Position numbers and translations under genes: made by a program
Notes under the pieces: generated by a model
What the model was told of the DNA's origin: nothing
What the model saw: the letters and a program-made list of their open reading frames with translations, nothing else
Database searches by the model: none
Assembly (NCBI RefSeq): GCF_048323675.1
Contig: NZ_JBLWFK010000003.1
Span: 1-64,000, forward strand
Length of the DNA: 64,000 bases
DNA from: Mangrovimicrobium sp048323675
Lineage (GTDB): Bacteria > Pseudomonadota > Gammaproteobacteria > Pseudomonadales > Halieaceae
Direction: 5' to 3'
Shown: in pieces, positions 25,801-34,814 of the stretch
Position numbering within the stretch: position 1 is the first letter of the stretch
How the letters are laid out: each line of letters opens with the position of its first letter

Positions 25801-26877
25801 ATGCCAGTGGTTTGGCTGATCGACGCCTATCGCGCCGGGGAGCGCGCACAGGTTCGCGCGCTGGCTGAGGGCCTGCAGTTGCAATACGAAGTAAAAACCC
25901 TGCACTACCGCACGCCGGTCGTCTGGCCCCACGTGCTCGGCCAGGCCTCCCTGGCCGGTATCAGCGCGGCCTCCCGGGAATGCCTGTCACCCCCGTGGCC
26001 CGACCTGGTCATTTCCTGCGGGGTGCGCAATGAACCGGTGTGCCGCTGGCTGCGCGAACAGTCCGGCGGCCGCACCCGCTACGTGCATGTGGGCCGCCCC
26101 TGGGGGCCGCTGGAATCCTTCGACCTGGTGATCACAACGCCCCAGTACCGGGTCGACGACGCGCCGCACGTATTGCGCAACACCCTGACCCTGCACGCCC
26201 TGGATGCCGATAAACTGGCCGCGGCGCGCAGCGCCTGGGCCCGCCAGTTCGAGCCTATGCCCTCCCCGCGCATCGCGGTGCTGGTCGGCGGTGACAGCGG
26301 CCCCTTCACCCTCGGCCCCAGGGCCGCCACACGCCTGGCGCGGGAGGTCTCCAGCCTGGCCCTGGAGACAGGTGGTTCGCTGCTGCTCAGCACCAGCTCG
26401 CGCACGCGCGGCAGTGCGCTGGTGGCCCTGGCCGACTCGCTCTCCGCGCCCCACTTCCTGCACCGCTGGCGCGCCGGTGATCCGCAAAACCCCTACCTCG
26501 GCATGCTCGCCTGGGCCGACCGCATCGTCGTCACCGGCGACAGCATCGCGATGCTCTCGGAGGCCTGCGCCACCGGCAAACCGGTGCAGATATTCGACCT
26601 CGGCGGCATGCGCGAGGGAGTGGCGGCAGCGCGGGATTTCCGCCTCGGCGGCAGCCTTTATGCGGGCCTGCTGCGCTGGGGCTGGTCGCCCCTGAGCCGC
26701 GACATCACCCTGGTCCACCGGCAACTGTGCGCCAGCGGCAAGGCGAGCTGGCTGGGCGAGGAGGCACCGGCGGTGCGCGAGGTGGCAGTGGGCTCTGGCG
26801 ACCTGCAAAATGCCCTGGCGGCGGTCCGGCAACTGCTGCCGGAGCCTGCCGTGCCGGGGCCGGCAGGCCCCGCCTAG
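25801..26877 (+). CDS. ELM1-family GT-B-like protein 1
   Basis: A 358-residue member of the mitochondrial fission ELM1 family, whose bacterial members have a GT-B glycosyltransferase-like fold of unknown reaction. Hallmarks: WLIDAYRAGERAQVRALAEGL, PPWPDLVISCGVRNEPV, YVHVGRPWGPLESFDLVITTPQY, VLVGGDSGPF and the donor-site-like IVVTGDSIAMLSEACATGKPV (last motif near residues 240-260). Two paralogues follow at 31.9 and 37.0 kb. It starts at an ATG behind GAGGGAAG, divergent from the ACP gene by 83 bp, and overlaps the convergent ABC transporter gene by four bases. Likely a sugar transfer step in surface lipid synthesis. Confidence 0.72.
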   Translation: MPVVWLIDAYRAGERAQVRALAEGLQLQYEVKTLHYRTPVVWPHVLGQASLAGISAASRECLSPPWPDLVISCGVRNEPVCRWLREQSGGRTRYVHVGRPWGPLESFDLVITTPQYRVDDAPHVLRNTLTLHALDADKLAAARSAWARQFEPMPSPRIAVLVGGDSGPFTLGPRAATRLAREVSSLALETGGSLLLSTSSRTRGSALVALADSLSAPHFLHRWRAGDPQNPYLGMLAWADRIVVTGDSIAMLSEACATGKPVQIFDLGGMREGVAAARDFRLGGSLYAGLLRWGWSPLSRDITLVHRQLCASGKASWLGEEAPAVREVAVGSGDLQNALAAVRQLLPEPAVPGPAGPA

Positions 26878-28613
26878 AGCGGCGCCGCGCTTGCCGGCAC
26901 CTGGGTCGGCTGGGCGCCGCCACCGGCCATCTGGTAGACCCGGTCCGCCGCCTGCACCATCGCCGGATTGTGGGAAATGGCCAGGATGGTGAGACGCCCC
27001 TTGAGGCTCTCCATGGTCCTGCGCACCGCTTCCTCACTTTCGGCGTCGAGGGCGCTGGTGGCCTCGTCGAGGATCAGCAGCCGCGGCTTGTTGATCAGCG
27101 CCCGGGCGATGACGATGCGCTGGCGCTGCCCGCCGGACAGCTTGCCGCCGCGCTCGCCGACCACCGTTTCCATGCCCTGCGGCAGGCGCTCGACGAACTC
27201 CCAGGCCCCCGCGGCGCGCAGGGCCTGCTCCGCGTCTTCCGGCTGCAGCTGGGGATCGCCCAGGGTGACGTTGTGGAGGATGCTGTCATGCAACAGGATG
27301 GTTTCCTGGGGCACGTAGCCGATCATCCCGCGCCAGGCCTTGAGGTCGAGGGCCTGCAGCGACTTGCCGTCCACCGATACCGTACCCCGGTCGGGGCGCA
27401 GCAGGCCGATACTGAGGTCGATCAGGGTGGTCTTGCCAGAACCGGAGGGTCCCACCAGGGTCGTCAGCTGCCCGGCAGTCACCTCCAGTGACAGCTGACT
27501 GAACACCGGGTGGCCGTCGTAGCTGAAGTCGACATCCTCGAAGCGGATCGCCGTGTCGAGGGTCGGCGTGTCCCCGCCGGGCAGCGCTTCCTCGTTGGCA
27601 TCGGCTTCGGCGATGGCGGTTTTCATCGACCAGTAGGCGCTCTCCCCCTGGGCCAGTTTCTGGTACTGCTTCTGCACCTTGCCGAGGAAGGAAAACGCCC
27701 GCCCGAGGGTCACCACCAGCACCATCACCGTGGGCAGTGCCATGCCGAACTTTTCCAGCGCCACCCAGATGCCCAGGCAGATGAACACGGTGAACATCAG
27801 TTCGTGGGCAGAATCCAGCACCGCCCCGCTCAGCACCTGCTTGCGCAGGGCGCGGTTGAGACGGCGGGTGTCCCCGGCCAGCGCCTGGTCCGCCAGGTGT
27901 TCACGGGCCATGGCCTTGAGCGGCTTGACCGACTGCAGGGTATCGGTGAGGTTGGCCATCAGCGAGGTCAGCAGGCTGGTCTGCCGCGCCCCCGCGCGCC
28001 GGGTCACCAGCACCAGGGAGTGGGACAGGCCGATGACGATCGCGCCGGCGCCGATCGCCACCAGCGAAGCCCGCCAGGACAGGGCAAAGGCCACCGCGCC
28101 GTAGACCAGCGCCTGGATGAGAAAGGTGATGGCGGTGGCGCCGTTGACGAAAGACGCCGAGGAACGCTGCGCCTCGGTGGCCAGGGCGTTGGTCAGCTTG
28201 CCCACCGGCTGGTGCAGGAAGTACTCCCAGCGGCTGCGCAGCACGCCGCGCAGCATCGCCAGCCGCAGGTCGGTTCCCACCTGTGCGGCGGTGTAGCCGA
28301 CCTGGCGCTGGGCAACCAGCAGGAAGATGCTCTTGACCAGCATGAAGACCACGATGATCAGCAGCATGTTGCCCAGCGTGGGTGAAATATGCATTGCCGC
28401 GAGCACGTCCAGCACCCGCTGCTCGAAGTCCGAGGTTCCCGCCGAGGGCACCCCGGTCACCGCCGCTGCGACGTCGTGCCCCAGGGCGACGTTGATCAGC
28501 GGCAGTAGCGCCGACAGGCCGATACCCTCCGCCAGCCCCGACAGCATCAGGGCCAGCAGCATCAACACGGTATGCCCCGGATAGGCCCGGAAAAAGTCCA
28601 GCATCAGGCGCAT
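26874..28613 (-). CDS. MsbA-like lipid ABC exporter (fused TMD-NBD)
   Basis: A 579-residue half-transporter: six transmembrane helices (about residues 10-315), then an ABC ATPase domain. Walker A is GPSGSGKTT (about 375), the Q-loop is GYVPQETILLHD, the signature is LSGGQRQRI, Walker B is RLLILDEATSAL, and the H-loop is AISHNPAM. MsbA-type half transporters dimerise and flip lipids across the inner membrane. The gene sits between the SPT operon and an LptF/LptG pair on the same strand, so export of the sphingolipid product is likely. It is not the normal neighbour of lpxK, as true msbA is. Confidence 0.82.
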   Translation of the reverse strand: MRLMLDFFRAYPGHTVLMLLALMLSGLAEGIGLSALLPLINVALGHDVAAAVTGVPSAGTSDFEQRVLDVLAAMHISPTLGNMLLIIVVFMLVKSIFLLVAQRQVGYTAAQVGTDLRLAMLRGVLRSRWEYFLHQPVGKLTNALATEAQRSSASFVNGATAITFLIQALVYGAVAFALSWRASLVAIGAGAIVIGLSHSLVLVTRRAGARQTSLLTSLMANLTDTLQSVKPLKAMAREHLADQALAGDTRRLNRALRKQVLSGAVLDSAHELMFTVFICLGIWVALEKFGMALPTVMVLVVTLGRAFSFLGKVQKQYQKLAQGESAYWSMKTAIAEADANEEALPGGDTPTLDTAIRFEDVDFSYDGHPVFSQLSLEVTAGQLTTLVGPSGSGKTTLIDLSIGLLRPDRGTVSVDGKSLQALDLKAWRGMIGYVPQETILLHDSILHNVTLGDPQLQPEDAEQALRAAGAWEFVERLPQGMETVVGERGGKLSGGQRQRIVIARALINKPRLLILDEATSALDAESEEAVRRTMESLKGRLTILAISHNPAMVQAADRVYQMAGGGAQPTQVPASAAPL

Positions 28614-28676
28614 AGCGCAGTTACCTCGAACGCACCCACCGCTGCCTGTACCTCAACCACGTGCAAATTCACTCTC

Positions 28677-29747
28677 CTACCAGCGCATCCGCCGCAACAG
28701 GAACAGCGCGCAGAGCACCACTCCCGCCGCCGGCAGCGACGCAGTTACCGCCGGTGCCAGTCCCAACAACTGGCCCAGCGCATTGATGATCTGGGCGGCC
28801 AGGAAAAACAGGATGCCGGCCAGCGCGCCGATCCCCATCTTGATGCCCACGCTGCGATCCCGGCCGGACCCGCTGCTGGCGCTCAGCGGCGTGGCCAGCA
28901 GCACCATGGCCGCCACGGTAAACGGCATCAGGAACTTCTGCCAGAACAGTCCCCGCTGGTTGCCCGCCGGACGGCCGCTGTCGGCGAGGAAATTGCCGTA
29001 GCCATAGAGGACAGACAGGGACATGGTTTCAATCGGCAGCGACAGGGTGGGCAGTTCGTTCTGCTCCCAGAGGTTGTTTACCGCCAGTTCCTTTTGCCGG
29101 CGGGTGACCAGCACGCCATCCCGCAGTTCCTTGATACGGACATGGCGCAGGATCCACTCGCGGCGCGGCAGCACCCTGGCGGAGCGGCCGTGCACCGCGC
29201 GCAGCAATTCACCCTCCGGGGTGAATTCGAGCACGTCGATATCGCCGGGCACGCCGTCCCGGGTGATCCGCCCGAGGCGGGTATAGCGGTGACCATCGAC
29301 CGCCCAGATGCCTTCACTGGGGAGATTCACCGCGTTGCCGTAACGCAGCACGTGGCGCTGCTGCTCCGCCAGCAGGTGCAGCCGCGGCGCGACGAACTCC
29401 ATCAGCACCCACAGCAGCAGCATGAGCACAAGCGTGGGCCACGCGATGGCCCGCAACAGGTGCCCGGGGGTGAACCCGGTACAACTCATCACTGTCAGTT
29501 CATTGCTGCGGTAGAGCGCGGACAGCGCCGCCATGCTGCCCAGCAGGGCGATCACCGGCGCCAGCGTCACCACCTGCTGGGGCAGGCTCAGCAGGGTGTA
29601 GCGGGCGACCGCCCAGCCATCGTAGTCCAGCTGGGTGCGGTCCAGTTCCGAAATGAACTCGATCATGCCGAAAATCGGCGCCAGCACACCGAGGGCCAGC
29701 AGCCAGCCCCAGACCATGCGGGTCGCGAGATAGCGCTGCAGAATCAT
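28677..29747 (-). CDS. LptG-type permease of an LPS-export-like ABC complex
   Basis: A 356-residue permease of the LptF/LptG family: three N-terminal membrane helices (about residues 10-125), a periplasmic beta-jellyroll region (about 130-265, with EFTPEGELLRAVHG and ETMSLSVLYGYG), then three C-terminal helices. The ATG at 29747 overlaps the LptF stop (ATGA). In E. coli lptF-lptG stand next to pepA and export lipopolysaccharide; here they stand beside an MsbA-like gene inside the lipid locus with no pepA. They may be a second, sphingolipid-dedicated pair, or the only pair moved here. LptB, LptC and LptA are not in the window. Confidence 0.8.
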   Translation of the reverse strand: MILQRYLATRMVWGWLLALGVLAPIFGMIEFISELDRTQLDYDGWAVARYTLLSLPQQVVTLAPVIALLGSMAALSALYRSNELTVMSCTGFTPGHLLRAIAWPTLVLMLLLWVLMEFVAPRLHLLAEQQRHVLRYGNAVNLPSEGIWAVDGHRYTRLGRITRDGVPGDIDVLEFTPEGELLRAVHGRSARVLPRREWILRHVRIKELRDGVLVTRRQKELAVNNLWEQNELPTLSLPIETMSLSVLYGYGNFLADSGRPAGNQRGLFWQKFLMPFTVAAMVLLATPLSASSGSGRDRSVGIKMGIGALAGILFFLAAQIINALGQLLGLAPAVTASLPAAGVVLCALFLLRRMRW

Positions 29748-30811
29748 CGACGCCACCATTTGCGCGGCGCCACCAGGGCGAACAGCAGCAGGGCCTGCAG
29801 GGCGTAGGCCAGCCAGAGGCCCGGCATCTCGGGTAACTTGCCCTGCTCCAGCCAGGTCCGGCTGACGCTGGCGAGAGCGAACAGGCCCACGTACACCAGC
29901 AGGGCTGATACCACGTTGCGCAGGCGCGATTGGCGCGGCGCGGTGCGCGACAGCGGCACAGCCATCAGGCCCAGCAGGAGCGTGGCCAGCGGGGTCGATA
30001 CGCGCCACTGGAATTCCGCGATGTCCTTGGGATCATCAGATTCCGCCAGTACCTCGGTGGTCTCTGCCTTGCGCCGGTATTTTTCCTGTGCCTTGCGGTT
30101 CTGCAAGCGGATCTCCAGGGTCTCGAAGCGGTTGGTGAAATCCCGGGTTCCGGCCTCGTCCAGCAGGTAGTTGTAGCCCTCGCCGAAGTGCGCCTCCATC
30201 GGCTCCCCCGGGTTGAGGGCAGGCAGCTCGGCAGTCTTCGCCACCAGGATTTCCACCCGTTTGGCACTCGGGTGACGCTTGAACAGGAACACGTCGCGGT
30301 GCACGCCGTTGTCGAGATCGGCGCCGCCGGCGTAGAAGGTGTAATCGCTGCCGGCGAGATCGACGAATTGCCCCGCGGCCATCCGCTTGAGGTCGTAGTG
30401 GGCGGCGGCACGGGCCTCCAGCTCGTAGCTCATGCGGTAGGCCCAGGGGCGCCCCACCACCGAGATCAGGCCGGTGACCAGGGCCACCACCAGGGAGTAT
30501 TTCAGCACGGACTCGAGAATCCGCAGGCGGCTGATGCCGGAGGCGTACAGCACGTGCATCTCCGCCTCCTTGTACATGCGCGCCACCGCGGAGAGCACGG
30601 AGAAGAACAACGCCGAGGGCAGCAGGATCTCCAGCGCCACGACTGTATTGAGGCCGACCAGCTTGAATGCGGCCAGCATGTCGAGATGCCCTTCCGCCGC
30701 GAGTGACAGATAGCGCGCCGCCGACCAGGCAATGAATATCAGGGTCAGCAAGCCCAATCCTGCCAGCAGGGGGCGGCTGATCTCCGTACTGAGATAGCGG
30801 TCAATAATCAA
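29744..30811 (-). CDS. LptF-type permease of an LPS-export-like ABC complex
   Basis: A 355-residue LptF/LptG-family permease. The first helix after MIIDRYLSTEISRPLLAG anchors it; LPSALFFSVLSAVARMYKEAEMHVL (read as two adjacent blocks near residues 60-85) is the coupling region to the LptB ATPase. A periplasmic jellyroll domain with GSDYTFYAGGADLDNG follows, and FQWRVSTPLATLLLGLMAVPLS opens the C-terminal membrane part. First gene of the lptF-lptG pair, divergent from sulfotransferase 2 across about 120 bases. The product would extract a lipid from the inner membrane towards a periplasmic bridge. Confidence 0.8.
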   Translation of the reverse strand: MIIDRYLSTEISRPLLAGLGLLTLIFIAWSAARYLSLAAEGHLDMLAAFKLVGLNTVVALEILLPSALFFSVLSAVARMYKEAEMHVLYASGISRLRILESVLKYSLVVALVTGLISVVGRPWAYRMSYELEARAAAHYDLKRMAAGQFVDLAGSDYTFYAGGADLDNGVHRDVFLFKRHPSAKRVEILVAKTAELPALNPGEPMEAHFGEGYNYLLDEAGTRDFTNRFETLEIRLQNRKAQEKYRRKAETTEVLAESDDPKDIAEFQWRVSTPLATLLLGLMAVPLSRTAPRQSRLRNVVSALLVYVGLFALASVSRTWLEQGKLPEMPGLWLAYALQALLLFALVAPRKWWRR

Positions 30812-30931
30812 GGAAGTGTGCTAATCCTGTCGCGCGAGCCGGGCATTGTACCCCAAGGTTCTGTCGTCTGGTTATTTGCAGCGCTTTGTCCCATAATTCC
30901 CCGCTTTCCAGCGGCCCCCCAGCACAATTGC

Positions 30932-31873
30932 ATGTTCAACCTCAGCGACGGCGTCAAGAAAGCACTCATCATTGCCCCTACCGAGCCCCTGCCCGCGAAG
31001 ACCCGGGTAGCCCTGCGGCGGCGCTATCTCGCGCAGCTCGAGCTCAGTAAGGCGCACAAGGCCGGGCTGATCATCATCGGCCACCCCAAGAGCGGCAATA
31101 CCTGGCTCAAGGCCATGATTTCACGGCTGTACCAGCAGCGCTACGGACTGCCGGAGTCGCAACTCATCAACACCGACGAGTTTTCCCGCAAGTACCCGGA
31201 AATCCCCCGGCTGGCCGCCACCAACGGACACTACAGCTACGAGGCCGAGGTAGGCAAGCTGCTGGCACCCGGCGCGCCGGACAACCCCCTGCGCCACAAG
31301 CCGGTGCTGTTTCTCGCCCGCAACCCTATCGATATCGCCGTGTCCTGGTACCACCAGTTCACCAAGCGGCAGTCGCGCGCCAAGCAGGAACTCATCAACC
31401 ACTCCATCGCCCACCCGATCGACCGGCGCACGGTGGAGATGTGGGACTTCGTCCGCCACTCGGACATCGGCCTGCCCTCCCTGATCGACTACCAGAACTT
31501 CTGGGCCAGCGCCGTGCAGCAGTTGGAAAACGGCCTGCTGGTGAAATATGAGGACCTGCGCGCCGAACCCGTACCGACCCTCCTGCAGATCACCCGGCTG
31601 ATGGGCGAGCGCTTCAGCGAGGACGACGTGCGCGCCGCAGTCGAATGGGGCTCCTTCGAGAACCTGCAGAAACTGGAAACCGCCGGCACCTTCAGCCAGG
31701 GCGGTATGAAGCTGGTCAATGCCAACGACCCGTCGACCTACAAGGTGCGCCGCGGCAAGGTGGGCGGCTACCGCGAAGACTTCAACCCGGAACAGGTAGC
31801 CGAACTGGAAGCACTGGTTCGCGACAACATCCTGCCCGAGCTGGGCTACTGCCGCGAAACCACCGGTTCCTGA
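30932..31873 (+). CDS. sulfotransferase family protein 2
   Basis: A 313-residue sulfotransferase. The PAPS 5'-phosphosulfate loop is GHPKSGNTWLKAMI (about residues 43-56), the 3'-phosphate motif is FLARNPIDIAVSWYHQF (about 125-141), and the C-terminal KVRRGKVGGYREDF is the dimer/PAPS-binding block. This subfamily resembles cytosolic-type sulfotransferases acting on hydroxyls of lipids and sugars. The ATG at 30932 gives the family N terminus. It forms a two-gene operon with ELM1-like protein 2 (one-base gap) and is a paralogue of the pair at 33.9-35.7 kb. Confidence 0.82.
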   Translation: MFNLSDGVKKALIIAPTEPLPAKTRVALRRRYLAQLELSKAHKAGLIIIGHPKSGNTWLKAMISRLYQQRYGLPESQLINTDEFSRKYPEIPRLAATNGHYSYEAEVGKLLAPGAPDNPLRHKPVLFLARNPIDIAVSWYHQFTKRQSRAKQELINHSIAHPIDRRTVEMWDFVRHSDIGLPSLIDYQNFWASAVQQLENGLLVKYEDLRAEPVPTLLQITRLMGERFSEDDVRAAVEWGSFENLQKLETAGTFSQGGMKLVNANDPSTYKVRRGKVGGYREDFNPEQVAELEALVRDNILPELGYCRETTGS

Positions 31874-31874
31874 C

Positions 31875-32969
31875 GTGCCCCCACGGACCTGGGTCCTGCT
31901 CAGCGACAAGCGCGGCGACAACGGGCAGGTAGAAACGATTATCGAGGCCCTGGACTGGCCGGTCGAATACCGGCACCTGCAGATGAAACCGGAGTGGGTG
32001 CTGGGCAAGCCGCGCTACCGCCCCTCCCTGGAGCACCTCGACCTCTCGCGCTCGGATCCGCTGGAAGGGCCCTGGCCCGACCTCATCATCACCGTCGGCC
32101 GCCGGCCCTCGATGGCAGCGCTGTGGGTTCGCGCGCAGTCCGGGAATCGAACAAAAATCGTCCTGGTCGGCAAACCCTCGGGGCACATGGGCGCATTCGA
32201 CCTGATTGTCGCCAGCGCCGAGAACCAGATGCCGCCGCTGCCCAGCTTCCTGCCCACGGTCCTGCCGCTGATGCGCGTCGACCCCCGGGCAGTCGAGGCC
32301 GAGGCCAACGCCTGGCGGGAGCGCTTCGCCAACCTGCCGCGCCCGCTCATCGCCATCCTGGTGGGCGGTGAAACCAACCCCTTTATCATGAATGCCGAGG
32401 TAGCCCACGGGCTGGTGGCACAGGCCCGCCAGGTCGTCGAGCAGTTCGGCGGCACCCCCTATATCACCACCAGTCGGCGCACCACGCCGGAAGTGCTCGA
32501 AGTGTTGCGCCGGGACTTACCTCCGGAGGCACACTACTTCGAGTGGTCTGCCGGCGCCAGCGACAATCCCTACCGGGCCCTGCTGGGCAGCGCGGACGGC
32601 TTCATCGTCACCGCCGACAGCGTCTCCATGCAGGTCGAAGTCATCTACCTGCGCAAGCCCCTGGCGATCTTTCCCCTGCCCGGGGGCTGGCTGGGCACCC
32701 TGGACCAGGGCCGGCGTTCGCTGGCCCACTGGCTGTTCAATCCCCGCCGCGCAAGCACGACGGACCGCCTGCGGCTCGGCCTGGCGCGGCTGGTCTACCA
32801 CCTGGATGTGTTCAAGATTCTCTGTGCGACCCGGGATTTCCGCGCCTTTCACCGCATGCTGGTGGCGCGGGGCCTGGCAGTCTGGGCCGGGGAGCCATTC
32901 CGCTCGCCGGAGGGCAAGCTGCCGGACGACGTGGGTGCGGTGGTCAGGCGGATCAAGTCCCTGTTCTGA
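31875..32969 (+). CDS. ELM1-family GT-B-like protein 2
   Basis: A 364-residue member of the ELM1 family, the most divergent of the three here. Landmarks: WVLLSDKRGDNGQVETII, GPWPDLIITVGRRPSMAALW, IVLVGKPSGHMGAFDLIVAS, IAILVGGETNPFIM and FIVTADSVSMQVEVIYLRKPL. A longer C-terminal basic helical region (about residues 285-330) may associate with the membrane. The GTG start directly follows the sulfotransferase stop, so the two are coupled. The tie to a sulfotransferase supports a glycan- or glycolipid-building role rather than anything related to organelle division. Confidence 0.72.
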   Translation: MPPRTWVLLSDKRGDNGQVETIIEALDWPVEYRHLQMKPEWVLGKPRYRPSLEHLDLSRSDPLEGPWPDLIITVGRRPSMAALWVRAQSGNRTKIVLVGKPSGHMGAFDLIVASAENQMPPLPSFLPTVLPLMRVDPRAVEAEANAWRERFANLPRPLIAILVGGETNPFIMNAEVAHGLVAQARQVVEQFGGTPYITTSRRTTPEVLEVLRRDLPPEAHYFEWSAGASDNPYRALLGSADGFIVTADSVSMQVEVIYLRKPLAIFPLPGGWLGTLDQGRRSLAHWLFNPRRASTTDRLRLGLARLVYHLDVFKILCATRDFRAFHRMLVARGLAVWAGEPFRSPEGKLPDDVGAVVRRIKSLF

Positions 32970-32987
32970 CCGCGGGCCCGATTACCC

Positions 32988-33614
32988 CTAGCGCATCCCC
33001 AGCACGTTTTTCATGAAATGGGTGCCGAAGCGGCTGATACGCTGGGCCGCGATGGCCAGCGGGCTCTGGTCGAGGTAATTGATCTGCAGCATACGGCGCT
33101 CGCCGACAAAGCGCGTGTGGCCGTGCCAGGAGTGATCGGTGCGGCGGAATGCCAGCAGGGTCCCGCCCAGCGGCGGCACCTCGGCGGCGTAGTCCTCGAT
33201 ATCGGTCGCCGAGCGCAGCATGCGCAACTGCCCGGCCTCGTGGGTCCACTCCTCGTTGAAGTAGATCAGCACCGTAACCACCTTGCTGCGGTGGTCCGTA
33301 TGGATATTGCCATCGGTGCGCTCGCAGAACTTGCGCACGGTGATGGTCGTGGGCATGGACAGCAGGTCCATGTCGAACTGCTCGCCAATCGCACTGCGAA
33401 ATTCCGAGCCTTCAAGTTCGTCCATCATCGCCGAGAAAGCCGGGCCGAATTGCAGGTTCTCGAGCACATGGTTGGCGGCGCTGTCGATCGCGGGGTAATC
33501 CGTGTTGATCCGCGCCAGTGCCTCGGGCCCGATAAAGCCCGGCACCACCAGGAAATCGAAGGGGTCGGTCTGCAGCGTCGCTGCGCGCAGCGCATTGATA
33601 TTGATTAGGGACAT
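32988..33614 (-). CDS. 2-oxoglutarate/Fe(II) oxygenase family protein 2
   Basis: A 208-residue beta-helix oxygenase. Iron ligands are H and D in NIHTDHRSKVVTVLIYFN (about residues 99-116) and H in TDHSWHGHTRFVG (about 163); the arginine of ERRMLQINYL suits 2-oxoglutarate binding. It is convergent with ELM1-like 2 and only distantly like the oxygenase at 13 kb. It probably hydroxylates a small molecule, lipid or sugar made by the surrounding genes. The next 288 bases (33615-33902) hold no gene; a GC-rich dyad at 33810-33838 lacks a T-run. Confidence 0.75.
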   Translation of the reverse strand: MSLININALRAATLQTDPFDFLVVPGFIGPEALARINTDYPAIDSAANHVLENLQFGPAFSAMMDELEGSEFRSAIGEQFDMDLLSMPTTITVRKFCERTDGNIHTDHRSKVVTVLIYFNEEWTHEAGQLRMLRSATDIEDYAAEVPPLGGTLLAFRRTDHSWHGHTRFVGERRMLQINYLDQSPLAIAAQRISRFGTHFMKNVLGMR

Positions 33615-33902
33615 GGCGGGATTCTAATCCTCGGGGGGCAAGAGCGACAAGTTACCAGATTGTTCGGCCGGAGATCTGTCGAAAATTACCCAGCGATAGT
33701 TAACTCTCTCACCGCGCGTATGGCGGCGAGCAGGCTTGCGTGGACTGCTGCGTGACCTGCCAGGAAACCGAGGTGAGCTTCCGCCCCGGCTGCTGAGCAT
33801 CCGCCAGACGGCCCCGCCTGCCCCGGGCAAGCGGGGCCTAGTGCCAGCGTCGCCGGAATGCTGTATCATCCGGCGCCTTTCTTACCCGCATGGGAGTCCC
33901 GA

Positions 33903-34814
33903 ATGGCCGACACGGCGCGGATCGTTGCGCGTCATATCCTGCTGCTGCTCTGCTTCTGGTTGCCCGCCGAACGGCGCAAGAAGCTGGAGCGCTGGTTGCG
34001 CGGTCGCGAGGAGTTCATGAAACTGCAGCGCGCCGACTGGGTACTGATGAGTTGGGGTAAATCGGGACGCACCTGGTTGCGGGTAATGCTTTCCCGGGCC
34101 TACCAGTTGATGGGCGGCATCGACGAACGGGAACTGCTGGACTTCGACAACCTGAAAAAGCACGACCCGGCCCTGCCGGCGGTCTTCTTCACCCACAACA
34201 ACTACCTGCGCGACTACACCGGTAACGCCGAATCCAAGGAACACTTCCGCGGCAAGCGCGTGGTGCTGCTGGTGCGCGATCCCCGGGACGTGGCGGTTTC
34301 CCAGTTCTTCCAGTGGCAGTACCGGATGCGGCCAAACAAGAAATTCATCAACGACTACCCGCCCCACGGGGCCGATATCGGTGTCTACGATTTTGTCCTC
34401 GAGCGGGACGCCGGCCTGCCGCGCATTATCGACTACTTCAACGGCTGGGCGCGGGCGATCCCCGAGCTGGGCAACGTGCTCGTCGTCCGCTACGAGGACA
34501 TGCGCAGCGACCCCGGTACGGTGCTGGGCAAGATCCTCGAGTTCACCGGCAATCCGGCCAGCGCGGAGCAGATCCAGCAGGCGGTGGATTTCGCCGCCTA
34601 CGACAACATGAAGAAGATGGAACAGGAAAAGTTCTTCAAGGGCAGCGGCGCGCGGGTGAAACCCGGCGACAAGGACAACCCGCAATCCTTCAAGGTACGC
34701 AAGGCCAAGGTCGGCGGCTATCGCGATTACTTTAGCGATGAACAGTGCGAGCAGCTCGACGCCATGGTCGCCCGGCTCGATCCCTCCTTTGGCTACGGCG
34801 GGCAAAACGCATGA
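33903..34814 (+). CDS. sulfotransferase family protein 3
   Basis: A 303-residue sulfotransferase with a hydrophobic N-terminal segment (about residues 8-20). The PAPS loop is SWGKSGRTWLRVML (about 49-62), the 3'-phosphate motif is LLVRDPRDVAVSQFFQW (about 121-137), and the C-terminal block is VRKAKVGGYRDYF. Strikingly similar to the next gene across its length, so the two arose by tandem duplication. The ATG at 33903 has GGGAG upstream and gives the same N-terminal layout. Its stop overlaps the next start (ATGA). Confidence 0.82.
   Translation: MADTARIVARHILLLLCFWLPAERRKKLERWLRGREEFMKLQRADWVLMSWGKSGRTWLRVMLSRAYQLMGGIDERELLDFDNLKKHDPALPAVFFTHNNYLRDYTGNAESKEHFRGKRVVLLVRDPRDVAVSQFFQWQYRMRPNKKFINDYPPHGADIGVYDFVLERDAGLPRIIDYFNGWARAIPELGNVLVVRYEDMRSDPGTVLGKILEFTGNPASAEQIQQAVDFAAYDNMKKMEQEKFFKGSGARVKPGDKDNPQSFKVRKAKVGGYRDYFSDEQCEQLDAMVARLDPSFGYGGQNA

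Noticed and set aside
33810..33838. GC-rich hairpin after the 2OG oxygenase region as a terminator
   Set aside because: Eight-bp stem but a 13-base loop and no T-run on either strand.
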